Assembly (NCBI GenBank): GCA_013153205.1
Contig: JAADEW010000069.1
Location: 1-8,207, forward strand
Source: Deferribacteres bacterium
GTDB lineage: Bacteria; Thermosulfidibacterota; Thermosulfidibacteria; Thermosulfidibacterales; Thermosulfidibacteraceae
Direction of reading: 5' to 3'
DNA length: 8,207 nt
In this document: piece after piece, positions 1-6,283 of the stretch
How the letters are laid out: each line of letters opens with the position of its first letter
Position numbering within the stretch: position 1 is the first letter of the stretch
The notes under the pieces: generated by a model
What the model was told of the DNA's origin: nothing
The model's input: the letters and a program-made list of their open reading frames with translations, nothing else
The model's database searches: none
Translations under genes and position numbers: made by a program

Positions 1-899
1 GAAAAGGAAAAGAAAAGAACGGGAAGAACTGCCCATCCTGCAAGCATATAAAATTTCTCCCTTTCTTCAGCCCACAAAATCCCCAGAGATTCCCGGATTC
101 GGCCTGCAAAAAGACTCCACGGCATCAATCCCACAAAAAGCACTGCTATAAAAAACCACCAAGGCTTTTCCCTTTTAAAGACAGGGGTAAGATAACGCAG
201 AACATTCTCTTTCCAGAAAAAATTGTAGCAATAGCCCGGAGACTTCACCTCCAGAAAAGCAAAAACCGGAAATACAACAAAAAGAAAAGGCAAAAAGAAA
301 AAGACAAAAAACCTTACCACATCTTCCCGTCTGTGAAAAATGACTGGCAGAATACCCATTAAAGGTATCACAACTCCAACAGGTCCCTTGGTTAAAAAGG
401 CAAAAGATGCCAGCAAACCGCTTAAAAAGCTATAAAGATGGCTCTTTCTATCCAGATAAACAGCAAAAAACACCAAGCTTGCGGCAATAAAAAAGGTCAG
501 CAACATGTCAAATATCACTATCCTTGAAAACATAAAAAAGATAAACATAGAAGAAAGGGCCAAAGCCGCATAAATCCCCACCTCTTCCTGCCATAAAAGG
601 CTTCCCATAAACCACACACAGACAACCGTCAGAAAGCCAGAAAAAGCGGGAACGAATCTTGCGGCGAACTCGTTTAAGCCCCACAGCTTGAACGAAAAAG
701 CCTCAAGCCAGTAGAAAAGAGGCGGTTTTTCGTATCTGACCCTCCCGCCCAGGGTGGGAGGAAACCAATGGCCATCAACGACTATCTCCCTTGCGACCTC
801 AGCATTTCTGCCTTCGTCAGGCTCCATAAGGGGAAAGGAGCCCAGCCCCAGAAAAATGAGATAGAGAGAGAATACCGCAACAAAAAGGCGTCCCAACAT
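1..899 (-). CDS. PMT/ArnT-like membrane glycosyltransferase, N-terminal 299 residues (3' end off the left edge)
   Basis: The frame is open from the ATG at 899 to the window edge without a stop, giving 299 codons of a family usually about 500 residues long. It matches the lipid-linked sugar transferases (GT39/GT83, PMT_2 type) that move a sugar from a polyprenyl-phosphate carrier to lipid A, protein or another surface acceptor on the outer face of the inner membrane. Residues 5-20 form a first membrane segment. The first periplasmic loop carries EPDEGR (26-31), with the acidic Asp-Glu pair typical of the active site, and RYEKPPLFYW (55-64). LTKGP lies around 169-173, between hydrophobic segments. 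The last visible residues (FFSFS) sit where ArnT proteins have an FFS...KGK.P.Y motif. The start shares one base with the stop of the upstream regulator gene (TGATG), so translation is probably coupled. The sugar and acceptor cannot be told from the sequence; arnT itself is not claimed. Confidence 0.88.
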   Translation of the reverse strand, partial: MLGRLFVAVFSLYLIFLGLGSFPLMEPDEGRNAEVAREIVVDGHWFPPTLGGRVRYEKPPLFYWLEAFSFKLWGLNEFAARFVPAFSGFLTVVCVWFMGSLLWQEEVGIYAALALSSMFIFFMFSRIVIFDMLLTFFIAASLVFFAVYLDRKSHLYSFLSGLLASFAFLTKGPVGVVIPLMGILPVIFHRREDVVRFFVFFFLPFLFVVFPVFAFLEVKSPGYCYNFFWKENVLRYLTPVFKREKPWWFFIAVLFVGLMPWSLFAGRIRESLGILWAEEREKFYMLAGWAVLPVLFFSF

Positions 900-1318
900 C
901 ACTTCCCGGAGACGTTATAGTCAACTATCACATCGGAAATCCTCGTATTTTTAAGCTTGGTGTGGATGTAATCCTGTATCTCTTTCCATATTTCATGCAT
1001 CTTGCAGAACTCCACAAAGGGGCAGGCATCAGGCCTCTCCATGCACACGTTCATCTGGGGGGTTCCGTCCACGGCTTCCACTATGTCAAGCACTGTGATT
1101 TCATCAGGCTTCTTTGCAAGCCTTACACCACCCCCTTTGCCCTTTTCCGTAACCACAATCTTTCTTTTGGCAAGTATGGATATTATTCCCGGCAAGAACG
1201 ACCGGGGAATGGCGGCGCTTTCAGCTATCTCTTTCGCCGGAACAAGCCTTTCCTGTCCCCTGTGAGCAAGGAATATCACCACCCTTATAGCATAGTCAGC
1301 CTGTCTGGTTATCAGCAT
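899..1318 (-). CDS. Rrf2-family transcriptional regulator with a probable iron-sulfur site
   Basis: This 139-residue protein has the normal Rrf2 length and the family N-terminus MLITRQADYAIR. A winged helix-turn-helix spans about residues 20-70, ending in the wing GKGGGVRLAK (60-69). Three cysteines follow, C92, C99 and C105, with H108 three residues after the last one. In IscR the [2Fe-2S] ligands are Cys92, Cys98, Cys104 and His107, so a cluster is likely here, although the first spacing is six residues rather than five. Such proteins sense Fe-S supply, redox state or nitric oxide. The ATG at 1318 is preceded by AAGGAGAG at 1324-1331. The gene is divergent from bioA and followed, with a one-base overlap, by a membrane glycosyltransferase gene. 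The inverted repeat over its own predicted -10 suggests autoregulation. IscR, NsrR and RirA-type functions cannot be separated from sequence alone. Confidence 0.92.
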   Translation of the reverse strand: MLITRQADYAIRVVIFLAHRGQERLVPAKEIAESAAIPRSFLPGIISILAKRKIVVTEKGKGGGVRLAKKPDEITVLDIVEAVDGTPQMNVCMERPDACPFVEFCKMHEIWKEIQDYIHTKLKNTRISDVIVDYNVSGK

Positions 1319-1338
1319 GCCTCTCTCCTTAATATGGG

Positions 1339-1364
1339 TTTTTGAGTTTTATTTATCTCAAAAA
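1339..1364. promoter_or_regulatory. Inverted repeat TTTTTGAG-N10-CTCAAAAA, candidate operator
   Basis: The two 8-base arms at 1339-1346 and 1357-1364 are perfect reverse complements around a 10-base AT-rich centre. The repeat covers the predicted -10 of the leftward rrf2 promoter. A dimeric Rrf2 regulator binding here would block its own promoter, the usual autoregulatory layout in this family. The arms are mostly A/T, so only the GAG/CTC core carries real information. It does not match the IscR or NsrR consensus sites I know. Confidence 0.45.
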
Positions 1365-1377
1365 AACTAATTTTCAA
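1350..1377 (-). promoter_or_regulatory. Predicted sigma-70-type promoter of the rrf2-glycosyltransferase unit
   Basis: On the minus strand TTGAAA (1372-1377) and TAAATA (1350-1355) are separated by 16 bases, and lie about 20-30 bases upstream of the AAGGAGAG ribosome binding site at 1324-1331. The -35 matches consensus well and the -10 is moderate. The region is AT-rich, so chance matches are possible. Confidence 0.45.
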
Positions 1378-1390
1378 GTCCTTTTTCTTC

Positions 1391-1419
1391 TTGCCGTTAA
1401 ATTTTTTTAGTAGTATTAA
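1391..1419 (+). promoter_or_regulatory. Predicted sigma-70-type promoter of the bioA operon
   Basis: TTGCCG (1391-1396) and TATTAA (1414-1419) are spaced by 17 bases, with an AT-rich spacer. The -10 is 27 bases upstream of the bioA start, leaving a short leader with no room for a riboswitch or a long regulatory RNA. A BirA operator was not recognised. Confidence 0.45.
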
Positions 1420-1434
1420 TTCCTAATCCCTGTT

Positions 1435-1442
1435 AAGGAGGT
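1435..1442 (+). promoter_or_regulatory. Strong ribosome binding site of bioA
   Basis: AAGGAGGT is a near-perfect Shine-Dalgarno sequence four bases before the ATG at 1447 and fixes the start of bioA. Confidence 0.85.
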
Positions 1443-1446
1443 AAAG

Positions 1447-2802
1447 ATGGCATACAGCTACGAAGAGCTAAAGAGATGGGACTTTGACTACATATGGCAT
1501 CCTTTCACCCAGATGGCAGAATACAAATCAAAGGAGCCCATTATAATTGAGCGGGGAGAAGGCTCCTATCTCATAGACGTAAAAGGCAGAAAATATATAG
1601 ACGGGGTCTCCTCCCTCTGGGTAAACGTGCACGGACACAACAATCCCAAAATAAACGCCGCCGTCTCCGAACAGCTCAACAAAATAGCCCATTCCACAAT
1701 GCTGGGGATAACAAATGTTCCCGCAATTCTGCTCGCTAAAAAGCTTGTGGAGATAACCCCTGACAACCTGACCAAGGTGTTTTACTCTGACAACGGCTCA
1801 ACAGCCATGGAGGTAGCCCTGAAAGTAGCCTACCAATACTGGATAAACAAAGGGGTAAAAGGGAAGACAAAGTTTGTGACCCTGAAAAACGGCTATCACG
1901 GAGATACGATAGGTGCGGTGAGCCTTGGAGGAATAGACCTCTTCCATGCCGTTTATAAGCCTTTGCTGTTTGAAAACTACCTTGCTCCGTCGCCATACTG
2001 CTACCGATGCTCCTTCAACCTCTCCTACCCTGTCTGTGGGCTTCACTGCCTGAATGTCCTTGAAGACATAGTGAAAAGCCATCAAAACGAGATAATAGCC
2101 ATCTCCATGGAATCCACCATTCAGGCGGCTGGCGGCATGATTGTAATGCCGGAAGGATACATGAAGGGAGCAAGAGAGATAGCCGACAGATACGGGCTTC
2201 CCCTTATACTCGACGAAGTGGCTGTCGGTTTCGGAAGAACGGGAAAGATGTGGGGCTGTCAGCACGAAGGCGTAAAACCAGACATCATGGCAATCTCCAA
2301 GGGAATAACGGGAGGATATCTTCCCCTTGCCGCAACACTGGTTACTGACGAAATATACGATGCCTTTGTAGGAGACTTCTCCAAAACCTTCTACCACGGC
2401 CATTCATACACGGGAAATCCTCTGGGATGCGCCGCCGCTCTGGCATCCATAGAGATATTTGAAGAGGAAAGGGTTCTGGAAAAACTTCAGCCGAAAATAG
2501 AGCATCTCACAGAACGGCTGAAGGAATTTGAAGAGCTAAAGCATGTGGGTGACATAAGGCAAAAAGGCTTTATGGTTGGAATAGAGCTGGTAAAAGACAG
2601 GGAAACAAAAGAGGAATACCCTTACGAAGAGAGAGTAGGTTTTCAGGTCATCTACAAGGCACGGGAAAGGGGTGTCATCATAAGGCCTCTGGGAAACGTC
2701 ATAGTCATTCTGCCTCCCCTTTCCATAAGCCTTGACGAACTTGACAAGCTTATTGACGTTATAAAATGGGCCATAAAAGAGGTTACAGAAAAATCCATTT
2801 AG
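1447..2802 (+). CDS. bioA: Adenosylmethionine-8-amino-7-oxononanoate aminotransferase
   Basis: This PLP enzyme makes 7,8-diaminopelargonic acid from KAPA, normally with S-adenosylmethionine as amino donor, in the cytosolic biotin pathway. At 451 residues it has the usual length. The N-terminus carries the BioA signature WHPFTQM (17-23), followed by SSLWVNVHGH (55-64), the phosphate-binding DNGSTAMEVA (115-124), YHGDTIGAVSLGG (150-162), the cofactor aspartate D256 in LDEVAVGFGRTG, and the Schiff-base lysine K285 in AISKGITGGYLPLAA. HGHSYTGNPLGC (317-328) is also typical. WHPFTQM separates BioA from other class III aminotransferases. A four-cysteine cluster (C185, C188, C197, C201) sits in the middle of the protein. 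It is the first gene of the rightward operon; no other bio gene is visible nearby. The amino donor (SAM or lysine) cannot be told from sequence. Confidence 0.93.
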   Translation: MAYSYEELKRWDFDYIWHPFTQMAEYKSKEPIIIERGEGSYLIDVKGRKYIDGVSSLWVNVHGHNNPKINAAVSEQLNKIAHSTMLGITNVPAILLAKKLVEITPDNLTKVFYSDNGSTAMEVALKVAYQYWINKGVKGKTKFVTLKNGYHGDTIGAVSLGGIDLFHAVYKPLLFENYLAPSPYCYRCSFNLSYPVCGLHCLNVLEDIVKSHQNEIIAISMESTIQAAGGMIVMPEGYMKGAREIADRYGLPLILDEVAVGFGRTGKMWGCQHEGVKPDIMAISKGITGGYLPLAATLVTDEIYDAFVGDFSKTFYHGHSYTGNPLGCAAALASIEIFEEERVLEKLQPKIEHLTERLKEFEELKHVGDIRQKGFMVGIELVKDRETKEEYPYEERVGFQVIYKARERGVIIRPLGNVIVILPPLSISLDELDKLIDVIKWAIKEVTEKSI

Positions 2803-2812
2803 GAGGAACGAA

Positions 2813-4045
2813 ATGACTGTTGAAGAAGAGCTTGAAATTCTTTTAAGGGGAGTTGCCGAAATAATCTCCGAAAAAGAGCTTAAAGAAAAGCTTGAGAAAA
2901 GCCGAAAGGAAAACCGCCCTTTAAAAATAAAGGCAGGATTTGACCCAACGGCACCGGACTTGCATCTGGGGCACACGGTTTTGCTGATGAAGATGAAGCA
3001 GTTTCAGGACCTGGGGCATGAGGTTATATTCCTCATAGGGGACTTTACCGCCATGATAGGAGACCCCACCGGACGCTCGGCGGTGAGAAAAGCCCTAACA
3101 AGGGAAGAGGTGCTTGAAAACGCCAAAACATACAAGGAACAGGTCTTCAAGATACTTGACCCCGAAAAGACGAAAATAGCCTTCAACAGCACATGGCTTT
3201 CACCCATGACAGCCGAGGATATGATACGCCTCACAGCCAAATACACCGTTGCCAGAATGCTTGAGAGGGACGACTTCAAAAAGAGATTTGAATCCGGTGT
3301 GCCCATCTACATTCACGAATTTATCTATCCCCTTATGCAGGGATACGATTCGGTAGCCCTTGAAGCGGATGTTGAGCTCGGCGGAACGGACCAGAAATTC
3401 AACTTATTAGTGGCAAGGGACATACAGAGAGAATACGGACAGGAACCCGAAGTGGTGATGATGCTCCCCATTCTTGAAGGGTTAGACGGCGTCAACAAGA
3501 TGAGCAAATCTCTCGGCAACTATGTGGGAATTACGGAGCCTCCAAATGTGATGTATGGAAAGCTCATGTCCATAAGTGACGAGCTTATGTGGAGGTATTA
3601 CGAGCTTCTCTCCGACCTCTCCCTGAACGAAATTGAGAAGAAAAAGAGAGCCGTTGAAACAGGAGAATACCATCCCAAACGGGCCAAGATGGATTTAGCC
3701 TTTGAGATTGTGGCAAGATACCACGGTAAAGAGGCAGCACAAAAGGCGGAGGAAGAGTTTGAAAGGGTTTTCAAGATGAAACAGCTTCCCGAAGAGATGG
3801 AGGAATTCGTCATAACCACGGACACACCCAGAATAAGGCTGGTGAACATACTGACCTCAACGCGGATGGCAAAATCAAAAGCCGAAGCCAAAAGGCTCAT
3901 AGAGCAAGGAGGCGTGAGATGGGACGGAGAGAGGATAACCGACATCAATGCGGAGATAGAATGTGACGAGAAAGAGCATATCCTCAAGGTGGGGAAGAAG
4001 AAGTTCTGCAAGGTGAGCTTTAACGTTATAGATGGGAACGCCTAA
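2813..4045 (+). CDS. tyrS: Tyrosyl-tRNA synthetase
   Basis: This class I aminoacyl-tRNA synthetase charges tRNA-Tyr with tyrosine. The Rossmann catalytic domain carries KAGFDPTAPDLHLGH, with the HIGH-type motif HLGH at 51-54, then IGDFTAMIGDPTGRS (75-89), GGTDQKFN (190-197) and KMSKS at 229-233. The KMSKS form, rather than KFGKT, points to the TyrZ-like subclass. A C-terminal S4 RNA-binding domain covers about 340-395 (SKAEAKRLIEQGGVRWDGE region). The length of 410 residues is normal. It starts 10 bases after bioA, and its AGGAGG (2801-2806) overlaps the bioA stop codon. There is no space for a T-box leader, so expression probably depends on the bioA promoter. Its 3' end overlaps the next gene by 14 bases. 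Confidence 0.97.
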   Translation: MTVEEELEILLRGVAEIISEKELKEKLEKSRKENRPLKIKAGFDPTAPDLHLGHTVLLMKMKQFQDLGHEVIFLIGDFTAMIGDPTGRSAVRKALTREEVLENAKTYKEQVFKILDPEKTKIAFNSTWLSPMTAEDMIRLTAKYTVARMLERDDFKKRFESGVPIYIHEFIYPLMQGYDSVALEADVELGGTDQKFNLLVARDIQREYGQEPEVVMMLPILEGLDGVNKMSKSLGNYVGITEPPNVMYGKLMSISDELMWRYYELLSDLSLNEIEKKKRAVETGEYHPKRAKMDLAFEIVARYHGKEAAQKAEEEFERVFKMKQLPEEMEEFVITTDTPRIRLVNILTSTRMAKSKAEAKRLIEQGGVRWDGERITDINAEIECDEKEHILKVGKKKFCKVSFNVIDGNA

Positions 4046-4592
4046 ACAGCCCAACCCCGCCAACCTTATATGCGCTGTAACCTTCGCTCCCGAAGTGGAG
4101 CTTGAGGAGGTGGAATACGCTTTAACAGAGCTTTTCGGAGATATGGATGCAAAAAGTGGAATTTACGATTTCCACAAGTTTACAGATTACTACGAAGACG
4201 AAATGGGAAAGGGCTTAAAGAAATACTTTGTCTCGTTCAGAGAGCTCATCAGGCGGGAGGAGATAGCGGACATAAAACTAAAAACAAACGAGCTTGAGCT
4301 TGAGTTTGCTGAAAAAACCCCAACGGGGTTTAGAAGAAAGGTGAACATAGACCCGGGTTATGTAGCCGAAGCCCAGCTCGTTCTTCCCACGGTCAAGGGA
4401 TATTCCCACAGGATTTACCTTCAGAAAGGAATTTTTGCCGAGGTCACCCTTATATTTGAGGGAAAAAGCTTCAAACCCCTCCCCTGGACATACCCGGACT
4501 ACCGCACAGAGCTTGCTATTGAATTCTTCAACAAAGTAAGGGAAAATTACATAAAGAAACTGAAGTCTCTGAGAAAAGGGAATGCCGTCTAA
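4032..4592 (+). CDS. DUF4416 family protein, function unknown
   Basis: The 186-residue product matches the DUF4416 pattern: the family start MGTPKxPxPxxLI, then YDFHKFTDYYEDEMG (45-59), the polar VNIDPGY (104-110), HRIYL (126-130), and PWTYPDYR (151-158) near the C-terminus. It has no signal peptide or membrane segment and should be cytosolic. No catalytic role is established to my knowledge. The ATG at 4032 lies inside the last codons of tyrS (14-base overlap), with only a weak AGGTGAG upstream, so translation is probably coupled to tyrS termination. Its own end overlaps comM by 11 bases. The next ATG (4069) is out of frame, and the family N-terminus fits the chosen start. The position between tyrS and comM suggests co-expression with housekeeping genes but does not assign a function. 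Confidence 0.85.
   Translation: MGTPKQPNPANLICAVTFAPEVELEEVEYALTELFGDMDAKSGIYDFHKFTDYYEDEMGKGLKKYFVSFRELIRREEIADIKLKTNELELEFAEKTPTGFRRKVNIDPGYVAEAQLVLPTVKGYSHRIYLQKGIFAEVTLIFEGKSFKPLPWTYPDYRTELAIEFFNKVRENYIKKLKSLRKGNAV
4312..4331 (-). terminator. Antisense intrinsic-terminator-like hairpin inside the DUF4416 gene
   Basis: On the minus strand AAACCCC-GTT-GGGGTTT forms a perfect 7-base-pair stem with a 3-base loop, running into TTTTTT followed by C. That is the shape of a Rho-independent terminator for leftward RNA. On the plus strand the hairpin is followed only by TTTAG, so it should not stop the operon. It could end antisense read-through coming from the nap operon. The bases also encode KTPTGF of DUF4416, so chance is a real alternative. 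Confidence 0.35.
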
Positions 4593-6111
4593 AGTCTATA
4601 GCTGTTATGTAATAGGCATTGAACCGGTAATTGTTGAGGTTGAAGTTGACATATCCCGGGGTCTTCCAAGCTTCAACATAGTGGGGCTTCCCGACACATC
4701 GGTAAAGGAATCACGGGACAGGGTGAAAGCCGCTATAAAGAACTCAAACTTTGAGTTTCCCATGCAAAAAGTCACTGTCAATCTGGCTCCCGCATACCTC
4801 AAAAAGGAAGGACCGAGCTTTGACCTGCCCATAGCCATCGGGATTCTCGCTGAAAAAGGGCTTATAGATAAAACGAGGCTTTCAAACTTTGTCATTTCAG
4901 GTGAGCTTTCGCTGGACGGCAGAGTAAGAGCGGTAAAAGGCGCCCTGTCAATAGCGCTGGGAGCTCTCAAAAGCGGCAAAAGCGTTATCCTCCCGCTGGA
5001 AAACCTTGAGGAGGCAAGTCTCATATCGGATGTAAAGATATACACCACCCGCTCCCTCATAGAGACCATAGACATAATAAACAACGAGAGGAAGGAGGAT
5101 AACCTGAATCCCGACTACATACTCCAGAAAGCAAAGGAAGAATACGATATAGATTTTTCCGACATAAAGGGACACGAGAGCGCCAAAAGAGCTCTGGAGA
5201 TTGCCGCAAGCGGAATGCACAACGTTCTGCTCTTTGGACCACCGGGCACAGGAAAAACCATGCTCGCCAAAAGAATCCCCACCATAATGCCGGACATGGA
5301 GCTTGACGAGATAATAGAGACCACCAGAATCTACAGCGTGGCGGGAGAGCTGAAGGGAAGAGGCGCCGTGACAACGAGGCCCTACAGAAGCCCCCACCAC
5401 AACATCTCCGATGTTGCACTAATAGGAGGGGGAAGCATACCAAAACCGGGAGAGGTAAGCCTTGCCCACAACGGCGTGCTGTTTCTTGACGAGCTTCCCG
5501 AATTTAAGAGAAGCACGCTTGAAGCCCTGAGACAGCCCATGGAAGACGGCGTTGTTACCGTATCACGAGCCGCTACCACCGTGACTTTTCCTTCCGTCTT
5601 TATGTTCGTGGGCTCAATGAACCCCTGCCCCTGCGGTTATTACGGACATCCCTCAAAGGAATGCAGATGCACCATCTCTCAAATCAAAAAATACATGGGC
5701 AAGGTCTCAGGTCCCTTACTTGACCGGATTGACATCATCCTTGAGATACCACCCATTGAATACGAAAAGCTGGTCTCATCCAAAGGCAGGGATTCAAAGA
5801 GCATGAAGGAGAAGGTAAACACCGCATGGGAAGTGCAAAAAGAAAGGTTTAAAGGCAAAAAGCTGAAGTTCAACAGCAGGATGACCCCTAAAGAGCTGGA
5901 AGAATACTGCAGGATAAGCGAAAAAGGCAGAGAGCTTATAAGAAAAGCCATGGACAGACTTGGGCTCTCCCCAAGGGCTTTTCACAGAATACTGAAGGTT
6001 TCAAGAACCATAGCTGACATGGAGCAGTCCGAAAGGATAGAAGAGCACCACATACTGGAAGCCATCCAGTATAGAAGAACCGATAAACTTGAAGTGGACT
6101 ACACTTTTTAA
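4582..6111 (+). CDS. comM: ComM/YifB family Mg-chelatase-like AAA+ ATPase
   Basis: The 509-residue protein has the full ComM architecture. The N-terminal ChlI/Lon-protease-like fold spans about 1-170, with GLPSFNIVGLPD (27-38) and APAYLKKEGPSFDLPIA (69-85). The AAA+ Mg-chelatase domain has Walker A GPPGTGKT (219-226), Walker B VLFLDELPEF (299-308), and SGPLLDRIDI (376-385) with the conserved arginine. Four cysteines (C349, C351, C361, C363) sit in the insert NPCPCGYYG...CRC. The C-terminal helical domain (about 410-500) includes SPRAFHRILKVSRTIADM. In Vibrio and Haemophilus ComM is a hexameric helicase that drives branch migration during natural transformation; the gene is also widespread in bacteria not known to be competent. 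The ATG at 4582 overlaps the DUF4416 end by 11 bases, with a weak GA-rich binding site (GAGAAAAGGG), so coupling is likely. Confidence 0.93.
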   Translation: MPSKVYSCYVIGIEPVIVEVEVDISRGLPSFNIVGLPDTSVKESRDRVKAAIKNSNFEFPMQKVTVNLAPAYLKKEGPSFDLPIAIGILAEKGLIDKTRLSNFVISGELSLDGRVRAVKGALSIALGALKSGKSVILPLENLEEASLISDVKIYTTRSLIETIDIINNERKEDNLNPDYILQKAKEEYDIDFSDIKGHESAKRALEIAASGMHNVLLFGPPGTGKTMLAKRIPTIMPDMELDEIIETTRIYSVAGELKGRGAVTTRPYRSPHHNISDVALIGGGSIPKPGEVSLAHNGVLFLDELPEFKRSTLEALRQPMEDGVVTVSRAATTVTFPSVFMFVGSMNPCPCGYYGHPSKECRCTISQIKKYMGKVSGPLLDRIDIILEIPPIEYEKLVSSKGRDSKSMKEKVNTAWEVQKERFKGKKLKFNSRMTPKELEEYCRISEKGRELIRKAMDRLGLSPRAFHRILKVSRTIADMEQSERIEEHHILEAIQYRRTDKLEVDYTF

Positions 6112-6121
6112 GGAGGCAAAG

Positions 6122-6283
6122 ATGAAAAAGTATGTGTGCAAGGTGTGCGGCTATGTTTACAATCCGGAAAAGGGAGACCCGGACTCCGGTATAAGACCGG
6201 GCACCCCTTTTGAAGAGCTTCCCGACGACTGGAAGTGCCCCGTTTGCGGAGCGGGGAAGGAGGAGTTTGAAGAGGTAAGCTAA
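6122..6283 (+). CDS. Rubredoxin
   Basis: This 53-residue protein is a complete rubredoxin, a small cytosolic one-electron carrier with a single iron held by four cysteines. The ligands are C6 and C9 in CKVCGYVY and C39 and C42 in CPVCGAGKEEFE. The conserved NPEKGDPDSGI...GTPFEELPDDWKCP body is intact. The ATG at 6122 is chosen because AGGAGG (6111-6116) sits five bases upstream and the protein then has the standard family length. An in-frame ATG at 6089 would add 11 residues inside the comM end and is not supported. It is the last gene of the rightward operon. Partners are unknown here; in anaerobes rubredoxins often serve oxygen or superoxide reduction. Its stop TAA overlaps the stop of napH on the other strand. 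Confidence 0.96.
   Translation: MKKYVCKVCGYVYNPEKGDPDSGIRPGTPFEELPDDWKCPVCGAGKEEFEEVS

Noticed and set aside
962..1345. Rightward open frame of 127 codons opposite the Rrf2 gene
   Set aside because: It is a shadow of the well-supported Rrf2 gene, has no family likeness and no suitable ribosome binding site.
1319..1446. Small RNA or short gene in the divergent intergenic region
   Set aside because: The 128 bases are AT-rich and are accounted for by two promoters, two ribosome binding sites and the inverted repeat; no convincing short gene or stable RNA fold was seen.
1798..2403. Leftward open frame of 201 codons opposite bioA
   Set aside because: It lies wholly within bioA on the other strand and its sequence has no recognisable domain; long antisense frames arise from codon bias.
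2803..2812. T-box or other leader before tyrS
   Set aside because: Only 10 bases separate bioA from tyrS and they hold just the ribosome binding site.
6089..6121. 11-residue upstream extension of rubredoxin
   Set aside because: It lies in the end of comM; the AGGAGG at 6111-6116 and the standard 53-residue length support the start at 6122.
6186..6256. Small inverted repeats inside the rubredoxin gene (CCGGT/ACCGG and CCCCG/CGGGG)
   Set aside because: Five-base stems in GC-rich coding sequence with no T-tract on either strand; expected by chance.
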